The notes beneath the pieces were generated by a model. That model ran no database searches and was not told the origin of the DNA. It saw only the letters and a list, made by a program, of their open reading frames with translations. This document shows, in pieces, positions 45,404 to 53,181 of a stretch of DNA of 64,000 nucleotides (within the stretch, counting starts at the first letter, position 1; each line of letters begins with the position of its first letter). This DNA is from Streptomyces chattanoogensis (GTDB lineage: Bacteria; Actinomycetota; Actinomycetes; Streptomycetales; Streptomycetaceae): contig NZ_LGKG01000134.1 in NCBI RefSeq assembly GCF_001294335.1, positions 62,001-126,000 on the forward strand. The letters are read 5' to 3'. A program made the translations under genes and the position numbers.

Positions 45404-46780
45404 ATGAGCGCGACGGGGGCAAGGGAAAGTACGGGGGCGCGGGGCGCGCCCGGGGGTGGGCCGTGGTGGTGGGGGCGGCGGCGTAGTGCCGTGCTGGATG
45501 TGTTGCTGGCGGTCGCTTCGACGTTGGAGTGTGTCGCCGAGGGTGTGCCTTTTGCGCATGGGGCGGGGTTGCCGGAGCCGGTCGGGATGTTGCTCGGTCT
45601 GGTGGCGGGGCCCGTGCTGCTGGTGCGTCGGCGGTGGCCGGTTGTGGTGGTGCTGACGTCGATCGCGGTGATGCCGGCGGAGCTGGGGGCGCTGCTGGGG
45701 ATCGTGGGTCTGTACACGCTGGCGGCGTCGGATGTGCCGCGGCGGATCACGGGGTTGCTGGCCGGGATGTCGGTGCTGGGGACGCTGGTGACGACGTATC
45801 TCAGTCTGCGGCAGGACGTGGTGTCGCAGGAGGACTTCAATCCGCCGGTGTGGGTGGTGCCGGCGATGTCGGTTGCGGTGGGGCTGGTGATGACGGCGCC
45901 GCCGGTGTTGTGGGGGTTGTACGTCGGGGCGCGGCGGCGGTTGGTGGAGAGTCTGCGGGAGCGGGCGGACGGTCTGGAGCGGGAGCTGTCGTTGTTGGCG
46001 GACCGGGCCGAGGAGCGGGCGGAGTGGGCTCGTAATGAGGAGCGGACGCGGATTGCGCGGGAGATGCATGACGTGGTCGCGCATCGGGTGAGTCTGATGG
46101 TGGTGCATGCGGCGGCGTTGCAGGCGGTGGCGCTGAAGGATCCGGAGAAGGCGTCGAAGAATGCGGCGCTGGTGGGGGATATGGGGCGGCAGGCGCTGAC
46201 GGAGTTGCGGGAGATGCTCGGGGTGTTGCGTACGGCTGAGGGGGCGGCGACGGTGCGGGGGGCTGTGGGGCCGGATGCGTCGGAGCGGTTGGTGGCGGTG
46301 GCGGACCGGGCGGCTCGCCGGGCCGAGCCGGAGGCGGTGTCGGCTGAGGTGGAGGGGGATGGGCCGTCGCTGGCGGAGCTGGGGGATCTGGTGGGGCAGT
46401 CCCGGGCGGCGGGGATGGTGGTGGAGCTGTCGGTCGAGGGGGCCGGGGGTGCCGGGGGGCGGTCGTATGCGGTGGGGGTGGAGCAGGCCGTGTACCGGGT
46501 GGTGCAGGAGGCGCTGACGAATGTGCACAAGCATGCGCCGGGTGCGCGGGCGCGGGTGAGGTTGGCGCATCGGGGGGATGAGGTGGCGGTTCAGGTGGAG
46601 AACGGTCCCTCGGAGCGGGGGGCGGCGGATGCGGGGTTGCCCAGTGGGGGTAATGGTCTGGTGGGGATGCGGGAGCGGGTGACGGCTCTGGGGGGTGTGT
46701 TTGTGTCGGGGCCTACGGAGGCGGGGGGCTTTCGGGTGTCGGCGGTGGTGCCGGTGGGGGTGGCCGGGTCCGGCGGGTGA
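45404..46780 (+). CDS. Two-component sensor histidine kinase (NarL-partner type), orphan
   Basis: From ATG 45404, 458 residues: four or five membrane helices (to about residue 165), a coiled linker (LVESLRERADGLERELSLLADRAEERAEWARNEERTRIAREMHDVVAHRVSLMVVHAAAL) with the phosphorylated His in REMHDVVAHR, and an ATPase domain (VYRVVQEALTNVHKHAPGA, NGLVGMRERVTALGG). No response regulator is adjacent. No ribosome binding site precedes the ATG; TACGCT about 9-10 bases upstream could be a -10 box, suggesting a leaderless mRNA. The earlier in-frame start at 45338 is less likely. Confidence 0.86.
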   Translation: MSATGARESTGARGAPGGGPWWWGRRRSAVLDVLLAVASTLECVAEGVPFAHGAGLPEPVGMLLGLVAGPVLLVRRRWPVVVVLTSIAVMPAELGALLGIVGLYTLAASDVPRRITGLLAGMSVLGTLVTTYLSLRQDVVSQEDFNPPVWVVPAMSVAVGLVMTAPPVLWGLYVGARRRLVESLRERADGLERELSLLADRAEERAEWARNEERTRIAREMHDVVAHRVSLMVVHAAALQAVALKDPEKASKNAALVGDMGRQALTELREMLGVLRTAEGAATVRGAVGPDASERLVAVADRAARRAEPEAVSAEVEGDGPSLAELGDLVGQSRAAGMVVELSVEGAGGAGGRSYAVGVEQAVYRVVQEALTNVHKHAPGARARVRLAHRGDEVAVQVENGPSERGAADAGLPSGGNGLVGMRERVTALGGVFVSGPTEAGGFRVSAVVPVGVAGSGG

Positions 46781-46861
46781 GTCGGTGCCGGTCACGGGGG
46801 GTGGTGTGGGGATGCGGGGTAGGGCCGGTTCGGGGGCCGTCCCGGCGTTACGGTCATGGTC

Positions 46862-47539
46862 ATGACCGAACCCATGACCGAATCCATGGCCGAACCCTCG
46901 TTTCTGGCTGACACCCGGGCGGGCTATGACGCCATAGCCGCGGAGTACATCGAGAATTTCCGTGGTGAGTTCGAGAGCAAGACGCTGGGGCTGGCGATGC
47001 TCGGCGCGTTTGCCGCGTATGTGCGGGCGGACGGCGGGGGGCGGGTTCTCGATGTCGGGTCCGGGCCGGGGTGGGTGACGGCGCATTTGGCCGGGCTGGG
47101 GCTGGAGGTGTCCGGGGTCGATCTGTCGCCGGAGATGGTGGCGCGGGCGCGTCGGGAGCATCCGGGGGTGCGGTTCGAGGAGGGCTCGATGACCGCGCTG
47201 GATGTGGCGGATGGTGCGCTCGGTGGTGTCAGTGCCTGGTATTCGCTGATCCATATTGCGCCGGAGGCGGTTCCGGGGGTGCTGGCCGAGTTCTACCGGG
47301 TGCTGGCGCCCGGCGGTCGTCTGCTGCTCGGTTTTCAGGTGGGCGAGGAGCCGTCGCGTTATGCGGAGGCGTTCGGGCATCGGGTGTCGCTCGTGTTCCA
47401 CCGGCTGTTGCCCGGTCGTGTTGCCGGGCAGCTGCGTGCGGCCGGGTTCGATGTGGAGGCGCGGCTGGAGCGGGAGGCGGTTCTGGGGGAGGTGACGCCG
47501 CAGGCTTATCTGCTGGCCCGGAAGCCGGTGAGTGCGTGA
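46862..47539 (+). CDS. SAM-dependent class I methyltransferase
   Basis: From ATG 46862 (ATG 46856 also possible) 225 residues. The SAM-binding motif VLDVGSGPGWVTAHLAGLGLEVSGVDLSPEMV is near residue 60, followed by VRFEEGSMTALDVADGALGGVSAWYSLIHIAPE and an arm with GRLLLGFQVGEE, the UbiE/Methyltransf_11 layout. The N-terminus is a short repeat (MTEPMTESMAEP). No ribosome binding site is visible; GTTACGGTC just upstream could serve a leaderless start. The last codons and the stop are part of a 24-bp tandem duplication. Substrate unknown. Confidence 0.8.
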   Translation: MTEPMTESMAEPSFLADTRAGYDAIAAEYIENFRGEFESKTLGLAMLGAFAAYVRADGGGRVLDVGSGPGWVTAHLAGLGLEVSGVDLSPEMVARARREHPGVRFEEGSMTALDVADGALGGVSAWYSLIHIAPEAVPGVLAEFYRVLAPGGRLLLGFQVGEEPSRYAEAFGHRVSLVFHRLLPGRVAGQLRAAGFDVEARLEREAVLGEVTPQAYLLARKPVSA

Positions 47540-47615
47540 GCACGGAAACCCGTGAGTGCCTGACCCGGGAAACCCGTGAGTGCGTGGGCCCGGAAGTTCC
47601 TGAGCGGGTGAGCGC
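47520..47615 (+). repeat. 24-bp tandem duplication covering the methyltransferase stop codon
   Basis: Four 24-bp units run head to tail, the first (47520-47543) containing the last codons (KPVSA) and the TGA of the methyltransferase. Units 2 and 3 in the same frame would again read KPVSA, the second again ending in a stop. The duplication therefore copied a stop codon into the 3' region. Confidence 0.7.
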
Positions 47616-47683
47616 GTAGGCCGTGAGGCCGTGAGGCCGTGGGTGCGTGGGCCCGGCGGGGTCGTGTGCCGGCCCGTGGGGGC

Positions 47684-48232
47684 TCATCCCTGTGGTGCGA
47701 CTCCGAGCCGGGCGGGGCGGGTTCCCTGGACGAGGGTGCCGAGGGCGTGGTCGATGTCGGGGCCGAGGTACCAGTCGCCGGTGTGGTCGAGGCTGTAGAT
47801 GCGGCCCTGGGTGTCGATGGCGAGGACGGCCTGGCCGGTGGGGGTGCCGTTGGCGTCGGGGATTTCTTCCTGGCCGAGGGGGGCGACGTCGGTGTCGAGG
47901 GCGCGGCCGAGGTCGCCGAGGGTGCGGGCGAGGTGGAGGCCGTGGAGGGGGTCGAGGGTGAAGGGGGTGGGGGCGATGTGGCGGCCGGGGCCGGTGCCGG
48001 TGATGGTCAGGCCGCCGAATTCGGCCCAGGCTTCGACGGCGGCGGGGAAGACGGTGTGGCGGTGGCCGGCGGGGGAGGTGTGGGCGCGGAGGGTGTCGGC
48101 CCAGTGTTCGGCCTGCTTTATGTCCCAGCGGCCGGGTTGCCAGCCGGCTTGTTGGAGGGCGACGTCGACGGCGGCGGGGAAGCGGGTGGAGCCTGCGTGG
48201 TTGCGGGCGGGGGGTACGGCGGTGGGCGGCAT
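47684..48232 (-). CDS. SUKH-3-like immunity protein
   Basis: From ATG 48232, 182 residues. The segments STRFPAAVDVALQQAGWQPGRW, VFPAAVEAWAEFGGLTITGTGPG, LDPLHGLHLARTLGDLGRALDTDVAPLGQEEI and YSLDHTGDWYLGPDIDHALGTLVQG follow the SUKH-3 pattern (a helix with FGG, a strand and turn). SUKH proteins are immunity proteins against nuclease and deaminase toxins. It lies 8 bp from the end of the YwqJ-type deaminase gene on the same strand, with GGGAG within the end of that gene, so the pair is an operon of deaminase followed by its immunity protein. Confidence 0.72.
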   Translation of the reverse strand: MPPTAVPPARNHAGSTRFPAAVDVALQQAGWQPGRWDIKQAEHWADTLRAHTSPAGHRHTVFPAAVEAWAEFGGLTITGTGPGRHIAPTPFTLDPLHGLHLARTLGDLGRALDTDVAPLGQEEIPDANGTPTGQAVLAIDTQGRIYSLDHTGDWYLGPDIDHALGTLVQGTRPARLGVAPQG

Positions 48233-48240
48233 GGTGGCGG

Positions 48241-48759
48241 TCAGCTCCCTGAGGGCGTCGTGCCGTCGATGGGCATGACGCCGAAGTGGGCGAGGAGGGC
48301 GTCGCAGGAGCGGCAGGGCGGGGCGTAGCCGCCGTGGCGGGGGTCGCCGTCCTCGCGGATGTGGCGTGCGGTGATCTTGGAGTGTTTCAGGGAGCGGCGG
48401 GCCTCGCCGTTGGTGAGGGGTTTGCGGGAGGCGCGTTTGCTGCGGTTGGCCTCGACCGCGGTGAGGTGGCGGGAGAGCAGTACGGCTTCGGGACATCGTC
48501 CGGTGAAGCGTTCGCGCCGGTCGGTGCCGAGGGCGTCGAGGAAGTCCTGGACGAGGGGGTGCAGGGCGGGGGGCTGTTCCGCTTTGCTTGCCGTACAGGT
48601 GAGGGTTTGTCCGCGTACCGACAAGGCGGCGCCGACGGTGGGGAGGATGCCGTCGCGGCGGTGGGCGAGGGCGGGGGCGCGGTCGGTGTCGGCGGTGGCG
48701 CTCCAGCCGATGCGGGGGTCGCCGGTGGCGGCGGTGTGCTGATGTGCGGTGGTGCTCAT
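48241..48759 (-). CDS. YwqJ-type nucleic acid deaminase-like protein
   Basis: From ATG 48759 (GGGAGGGAAA upstream), 172 residues. The C-terminal half has the YwqJ deaminase signature: Cys89-Pro-Glu91 in GRCPEAVLLSRHLTAVEAN, and the second zinc pair Cys149-x-x-Cys152 in GYAPPCRSCDALLAHFGV; the CxE in place of HxE is typical of the YwqJ group. YwqJ deaminases were described as toxin domains of the cytidine deaminase fold. There is no signal peptide, no WXG100 or LXG export domain, and the N-terminal 70 residues are unlike a secretion module. Sixty residues between the two motifs are basic. A SUKH-3-like gene follows directly. Catalytic activity is likely by motif only. Confidence 0.75.
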   Translation of the reverse strand: MSTTAHQHTAATGDPRIGWSATADTDRAPALAHRRDGILPTVGAALSVRGQTLTCTASKAEQPPALHPLVQDFLDALGTDRRERFTGRCPEAVLLSRHLTAVEANRSKRASRKPLTNGEARRSLKHSKITARHIREDGDPRHGGYAPPCRSCDALLAHFGVMPIDGTTPSGS

Positions 48760-49053
48760 TGTCGGTGCTTTCCCTCCCTGCAATCCCCCGGCTGCGAGTC
48801 AGCCTGCCAAATGTGCTGGGTGTTGTGGTAGTCGGACATGCTGTCGGCGATGTCACTGGTACGTGACGGTTCGTCGGCTGAGGGGAAACAGGGCTGGTGG
48901 GCGGGGTGGCTTACGGCGGTCGGGGGAAGGCGGGCGGCGGGTGTGGGTGGCGTGTCGGCGGGCTGACGTGGGGGGTGCCGGGGGCGGCGGGAGGGTGTTG
49001 CGGCACGGCATAGGCTGTGCCCCAAAGCCAGATCCAGCCAGGGGGCAACCGCG

Positions 49054-50034
49054 ATGACGACAGGTCGGCTCGGGCAGCAGCATGCCGCGCCACCGAATTC
49101 GGCCTATGCCGGGCAGGTCGTGCATTTCCCGGATCCGGTGCGGGCCGCCCGGTATCCCGCGGGGGTACGGGTGGACGCGAACGGTTTCCCGGTGTTCACG
49201 CCGTATGCGCGGGCGGCTGCGGAGATCGCCGAGCCGCCGGAGGGCTTCGGCGTCGACGAGCTGCGGTTGACGGACTATGTGTCGGCGAACGCGGCGCTGC
49301 ATGCGCAGGGGCACGAGCTGTGGATAGACGTTCCGGTGGTGGCGACGCCGCACGGCTGGACCTGGCATCACGTGCCCGGTACGCGGCGGATGGAGCTGAT
49401 TCCCGTCGAGGTGAAGGCGCTGCTGCGGCATCACGGCGGGCTGGCGACGGCTGCGGTGGAGCACGGCAAGCGCGGGACGCGGCCGTTGCAGGAGACGCGG
49501 CCGGCGCATTTCGGGGTGCCGCGGCGTGATCTGGCGGTGGGTGAGGAGCAGGTGGCGCAGGCGGAGGAGGCGCTGGGCTACCGGCTGCCGGGTGCGTACC
49601 GGACGTTCCTGAAGGCGGCGGGCGGGTGTGCGCCGGTGGGTGCGGCGCTCGATGCGGAGCTGGGGCTGCTGGTCGACCAGCCGTTCTTCACGGTGCGCGA
49701 TGACGCGGCCGTCAATGATCTCGTCTATGTGAACAAGTGTCTGCGGGACCACTTCACCAAGGACTATCTGGGTGTGGCGTTCGTGCAGGGCGGTGTGGTC
49801 GCGGTGAAGGTGCGCGGTGCGGCGCTGGGTTCGGTGTGGTTCTGTCCGTACGACGATGCCCGGGACCGGGACGGTCTGACGGTGCAGGAGCGGGTCGAGG
49901 GGCTGCTGTTGCCGTGCGGGGCGGATTTCGATGAGTTCCTGCAGCGGCTGGCGGGCAATCCGCCGGAGCTGGAGACCGTGGCGAACCTGATGGTGGACGG
50001 CGGCTTCGCGCAGGCCGTCGCGGTGGAGGGGTGA
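49054..50034 (+). CDS. WHH-nuclease-like domain fused to a SUKH domain
   Basis: A 326-residue cytoplasmic protein. Residues 20-130 resemble the WHH group of HNH/Endo VII toxin nucleases: FPVFTPYARA, then GWTWHHVPGTRRMELIPVEVKALLRHHGG with Trp104-His105-His106 and His126-His127-Gly-Gly. From about residue 160 a SMI1/KNR4 (SUKH) domain follows: VAQAEEALGYRLPGAYRTFLKAAGGCAP, VNKCLRDHFTKDYLGVAFVQGG and DDARDRDGLTVQERVEGLL. Thus nuclease-like and immunity-like parts lie in one chain. AGGGGG is 9 bases before the ATG. The next gene starts 7 bp after the stop. Confidence 0.72.
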   Translation: MTTGRLGQQHAAPPNSAYAGQVVHFPDPVRAARYPAGVRVDANGFPVFTPYARAAAEIAEPPEGFGVDELRLTDYVSANAALHAQGHELWIDVPVVATPHGWTWHHVPGTRRMELIPVEVKALLRHHGGLATAAVEHGKRGTRPLQETRPAHFGVPRRDLAVGEEQVAQAEEALGYRLPGAYRTFLKAAGGCAPVGAALDAELGLLVDQPFFTVRDDAAVNDLVYVNKCLRDHFTKDYLGVAFVQGGVVAVKVRGAALGSVWFCPYDDARDRDGLTVQERVEGLLLPCGADFDEFLQRLAGNPPELETVANLMVDGGFAQAVAVEG

Positions 50035-50041
50035 GCGCGCG

Positions 50042-52864
50042 ATGGTGACGTTCGCGCAGGCGCAGGAGCGTGCCGAGCACTGGGTCAACGGCGATGTACC
50101 GACGCCGCAGCACCGCGAGGTGCGGGTGCGGGAGTTCGATCTGGGCTTTGTGGCCTGGGCCGAGGACCGGGACGGTGGTCCGGCGACGGACGGCGGCCGG
50201 GCCCGGCTGGTGATCGCGCGGGACAGCGGGGAGACGACGCTGTGGCCGGGGCTGCCGGTGGGTGAGGTGATCCGGCGGTACGAGGAGGAGTACGGCACGC
50301 CGGTGGACGGCGGGTACGGCGCCGCCGAGCCGCCGCCGCAGCGGGTGGATCTGGAGGCGACGTCGTTCTTGCTGACGCCGCCGGAGTGGCTGCAGGAGGC
50401 GGCGGACGCGATAGGGATTCCGGACCGGCGGCGCGGTGGCGGGGCCGGGGCGCCGGCTCCGTCACCGGCTGCCGCTCCGCCGCCCGCGGCGCCGTCACCG
50501 GCAGCCGCCCCGCCACCCGCTGCTCCGACACCTGCTCTGGCTCCGTCGTCCCCGGCTGCCGCACCCTCGACCCCCTGGGCCGGTGCGGACACGACGAGCA
50601 CCGAGGGCGCCGAGGACCGGTCGGTGGGGCTGCCCGAGACGGTGTTCACGGCGCCGCTGGCCGACATCGACGGGATCGCCGAGATCGACGAGTCGTCCGA
50701 CACCCCGCCGTCGACGCCGCGCGCGCGGCCGGAGGCGAAGACCGAACTGCTGCAGGGCGGCAGCCAGTTGCCGCGGACGCAGGTCGCGCCTGCGGTGGAG
50801 ATGCCGCAGAACGGTCCTGCGGACGGCCGTCCCGGCGGGCCGCCCGCGCCGCCGCCGATGCCGCCCGCGGCGCCTGGGCTGTCGGACCTGCCGCCGCCGT
50901 CCGGCCCGCCGGTGGGCGAGGTCCCGCCGCCGCCGGGCGCCGCCGTGCCGGGTGCCCCCGGCCCGGGGACGCCGCCGCCTCCGCCCGCGCCGCCCGCGGG
51001 TGGCGGTGTGCACGCCGCGGCGACGATGCTCGCCGACGGCTCCTCGCTGCCCGGAAACGCAGGCAACGCAGGCAACCCACGCGGCACCGGGAATGCCGGG
51101 GGCCCGCCCCCGCCGCCCGGCGTGCCCGGCGCGGGCCGCCGTCCGGCCCCCGCGGAGGTCGCCGACGCCGCGACGGGCAAGGCCGAGGTACGGCCGCCCG
51201 GTGCGCCCGCGGGAGGTTATGTACCGACGCAGCTGGTGTCCCAGCTGGATGCGGCGGATCTGGACCTGAGCGCGGTGGACGGGCCGCAGGGTGACGCCAA
51301 CGCGTCCGGCGAGGGGACGCAGGGGCCGGGGGCACCGCCTCCGCCCGCGCCGCCCGTCGCCGGTGGCGCCGGCCGCGGTGGGGTGCATGCCGCGGCGACG
51401 ATGCTCGCCGACGGTGCGGCCCTGCAGGCGAGCATGGGCGGCGCGGCCGGTGTCGGCGCCGTACCGCCGCCGCCCTCGCCGCCCGGTCCGCCCGGTGCGC
51501 CCAAGCCGCCGGGCCCGCCCGGCCCGCCCGGTGCGGGCGGCCGCGGCGCGGGCAGCCAGGGCAGTCAGGGCGGCCAGGCGGGTCCGCCGCCTCCGCCGGC
51601 CCCGCCCGTCGCCGGTGGTACCGGCGGCGGTGGGGTGCATGCCGCGGCGACGATGCTCGCCGACGGTGCGGCCCTGCAGGCGAGCATGGGCGGCCCGGTG
51701 CCCGGCCCCGGCATGCCCCCGGCCGCGCCGCCGGCGCCCGGTCCCGGTATGCCTCCGCACGCCGGCCCCGGCCCCGTCGCCCCGCCGCCTGGTGTCCCGA
51801 CGGGCCCGCCCGGCGCGCCCGGACCCGGTGGTCCCGGCGGCCCGGGTGCGTACGGCTACCCCCAGGCCCCGACCGGCCAGCCGACCGTCGGCCCCGGCTA
51901 CATGGCCGTCCTCAGCTACCGCGCACCCGACGGCTCGGAGCAGAAGATCGTGCGCCGCTCCGCGCCCGGTACCCCGCACCCGGAGTGGCAGCTGCTGCAC
52001 GAGCTGCGCGGGATGAACGTCCCGCCGCAGCAGGTGCTGGAGTTGCACACCGAGCTGGAGTGCTGCGATCTGCCGGGCGGCTACTGCGCCCGGATGATCC
52101 GCGACAACTGGCCCCAGGTGCGGATCAGCCACACCGCCGCGTACGGCAAGGACCATGCCTCGCGGCAGCAGGGCGTACGGCATCTGGTGGAGCATCAGGG
52201 CGAGTTGCACCAGGTGGCGGACGGTCCGGCGCGGCCGGCGCCGGTGCGGGTGCCGTTGCCGCACCCGTCGCAGGTGCAGCCGATCCCCCCGGTGCCGCCG
52301 CAGGCGATCGGGCAGGAGCTGGAGCAGGCCTTCGGGCCGCAGGGCATCTTCCGCTTCGACCAACGGGCGGTCTCCCGGCAGGGTGTGCCCGAGGTGGTGG
52401 CGCAGACGCTGGTGTGGGCCGGGCTGCCGGTCGACTTCGGGCCGTTCTTCTGGGCGCAGGCGCAGCCGGGCCGCCCGGTGCCGACGCTGGCGGAGCTGGC
52501 TACGGAGCGGAGGGTGCAGCCGGCGGCGGACGCCGGGTCGTATCTCGTCATGGGCAACGACTTCGGCCGTCAGCTGTGTGTCCAGTACGGGACCGCGAAC
52601 ATCGTGGCCGTCCCGGTGGAGGCCGGTCCGGGCGGCCAGCCCGCCACCCCGCAGTTCGTCAACAGCGGGCTGCCGGAGTTCGTCCGCTGTCTGGCGATGC
52701 TGGGGCGGATGTGGCGGCTGCGGTTCGGACTGACCCCGGAGCAGGCGGGCCGCTGGACCGTCGACTTCCAGGCCCAGCTGGTCGCGCTGGACCCGCCGGC
52801 ACTGGGTTCACCGGAGACGTGGTGGTCGGTACTGCTGGAACAGATGTGGGATGGCCTTCTGTAG
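50042..52864 (+). CDS. Large proline-rich protein: immunity-like N-terminus, deaminase-like domain, SUKH-4-like end
   Basis: A 940-residue protein without a signal or membrane segment. Residues 1-100 (FAQAQERAEHWVNGD, LGFVAWAED, ARLVIARDSGETTLW) resemble the YrhB/Imm35 immunity fold. Residues 130-610 are a Pro/Gly/Ala-rich disordered linker with the motif GGVHAAATMLADG three times. From residue 620 a deaminase-like domain: YMAVLSYRAPDGSEQKIVRR, His646-Pro-Glu648 (HPEWQLLHEL), then ELECCDLPGGYC with Cys675 and Cys682. After about 750 a SUKH-4-like domain follows (GPFFWAQ, SYLVMGNDFGRQLCVQYGTANIVAVPVE, FVRCLAMLGRMW). It may be co-translated with the WHH-SUKH gene 7 bp upstream. Domain names are from recall of motifs; no search was run. 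Confidence 0.72.
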   Translation: MVTFAQAQERAEHWVNGDVPTPQHREVRVREFDLGFVAWAEDRDGGPATDGGRARLVIARDSGETTLWPGLPVGEVIRRYEEEYGTPVDGGYGAAEPPPQRVDLEATSFLLTPPEWLQEAADAIGIPDRRRGGGAGAPAPSPAAAPPPAAPSPAAAPPPAAPTPALAPSSPAAAPSTPWAGADTTSTEGAEDRSVGLPETVFTAPLADIDGIAEIDESSDTPPSTPRARPEAKTELLQGGSQLPRTQVAPAVEMPQNGPADGRPGGPPAPPPMPPAAPGLSDLPPPSGPPVGEVPPPPGAAVPGAPGPGTPPPPPAPPAGGGVHAAATMLADGSSLPGNAGNAGNPRGTGNAGGPPPPPGVPGAGRRPAPAEVADAATGKAEVRPPGAPAGGYVPTQLVSQLDAADLDLSAVDGPQGDANASGEGTQGPGAPPPPAPPVAGGAGRGGVHAAATMLADGAALQASMGGAAGVGAVPPPPSPPGPPGAPKPPGPPGPPGAGGRGAGSQGSQGGQAGPPPPPAPPVAGGTGGGGVHAAATMLADGAALQASMGGPVPGPGMPPAAPPAPGPGMPPHAGPGPVAPPPGVPTGPPGAPGPGGPGGPGAYGYPQAPTGQPTVGPGYMAVLSYRAPDGSEQKIVRRSAPGTPHPEWQLLHELRGMNVPPQQVLELHTELECCDLPGGYCARMIRDNWPQVRISHTAAYGKDHASRQQGVRHLVEHQGELHQVADGPARPAPVRVPLPHPSQVQPIPPVPPQAIGQELEQAFGPQGIFRFDQRAVSRQGVPEVVAQTLVWAGLPVDFGPFFWAQAQPGRPVPTLAELATERRVQPAADAGSYLVMGNDFGRQLCVQYGTANIVAVPVEAGPGGQPATPQFVNSGLPEFVRCLAMLGRMWRLRFGLTPEQAGRWTVDFQAQLVALDPPALGSPETWWSVLLEQMWDGLL
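51376..51694 (+). repeat. Identical 67-bp repeats in the linker of the large proline-rich protein
   Basis: 51376-51442 and 51628-51694 are identical over all 67 bp, with further near-identity upstream, 252 bp (84 codons) apart, and encode GGVHAAATMLADGAALQASMGG. A third, diverged copy at about 51001-51045 encodes GGVHAAATMLADGSSL. The exact identity points to recent duplication within the gene. Confidence 0.85.
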
Positions 52865-52878
52865 TTTCTCCCCACGGG

Positions 52879-53145
52879 TCCGCTGCGCTTTGCCTGGGCC
52901 GTACTTTTTTGTCTGCGGCGCCGCGGTGTCTTCTCACCGTTGCGCCTGCGGCGGGCCCGTCCGCTGCGCTGTGCCTGGGCCGACGTGTCGGGCTTTCCCA
53001 CGGTTGCGCCTGCGGCGGGCTGGTTGCCGCTGCGCAGGAGGGGCACCGCGGCCGACAACCAACCCCCGCCCGCCACAGGCGCAACGGCGAAACACTCCCA
53101 CGGCGGGACAGCCGACAACGTACGGCCCAGGCAAAGCGCAGCGGA
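52879..53145. repeat. Complex intergenic repeat with exact inverted 25-bp ends (317-bp gap)
   Basis: 52879-52903 and 53121-53145 are perfect 25-bp inverted repeats; a third copy with one difference in direct orientation is at 52960-52983. A second unit (CCGTTGCGCCTGCGGCGGGC) occurs at 52937-52956 and 53001-53020 and inverted, with one change, at 53068-53087. The whole stretch could fold as one large hairpin. No gene is seen in it; it resembles dispersed Streptomyces extragenic elements. The right end runs into the start region of the LCP gene. Confidence 0.8.
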
Positions 53146-53181
53146 ATGGCGAGGCACGCCGACCGCCCCGACCATGCGTAC

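Noticed and set aside
44393..47401. 1002-codon minus-strand open frame
   Set aside because: Only the last 284 codons (44393-45247) look like a protein; the rest is the mirror of the sensor kinase and methyltransferase, with Pro/Arg/His-rich noise.
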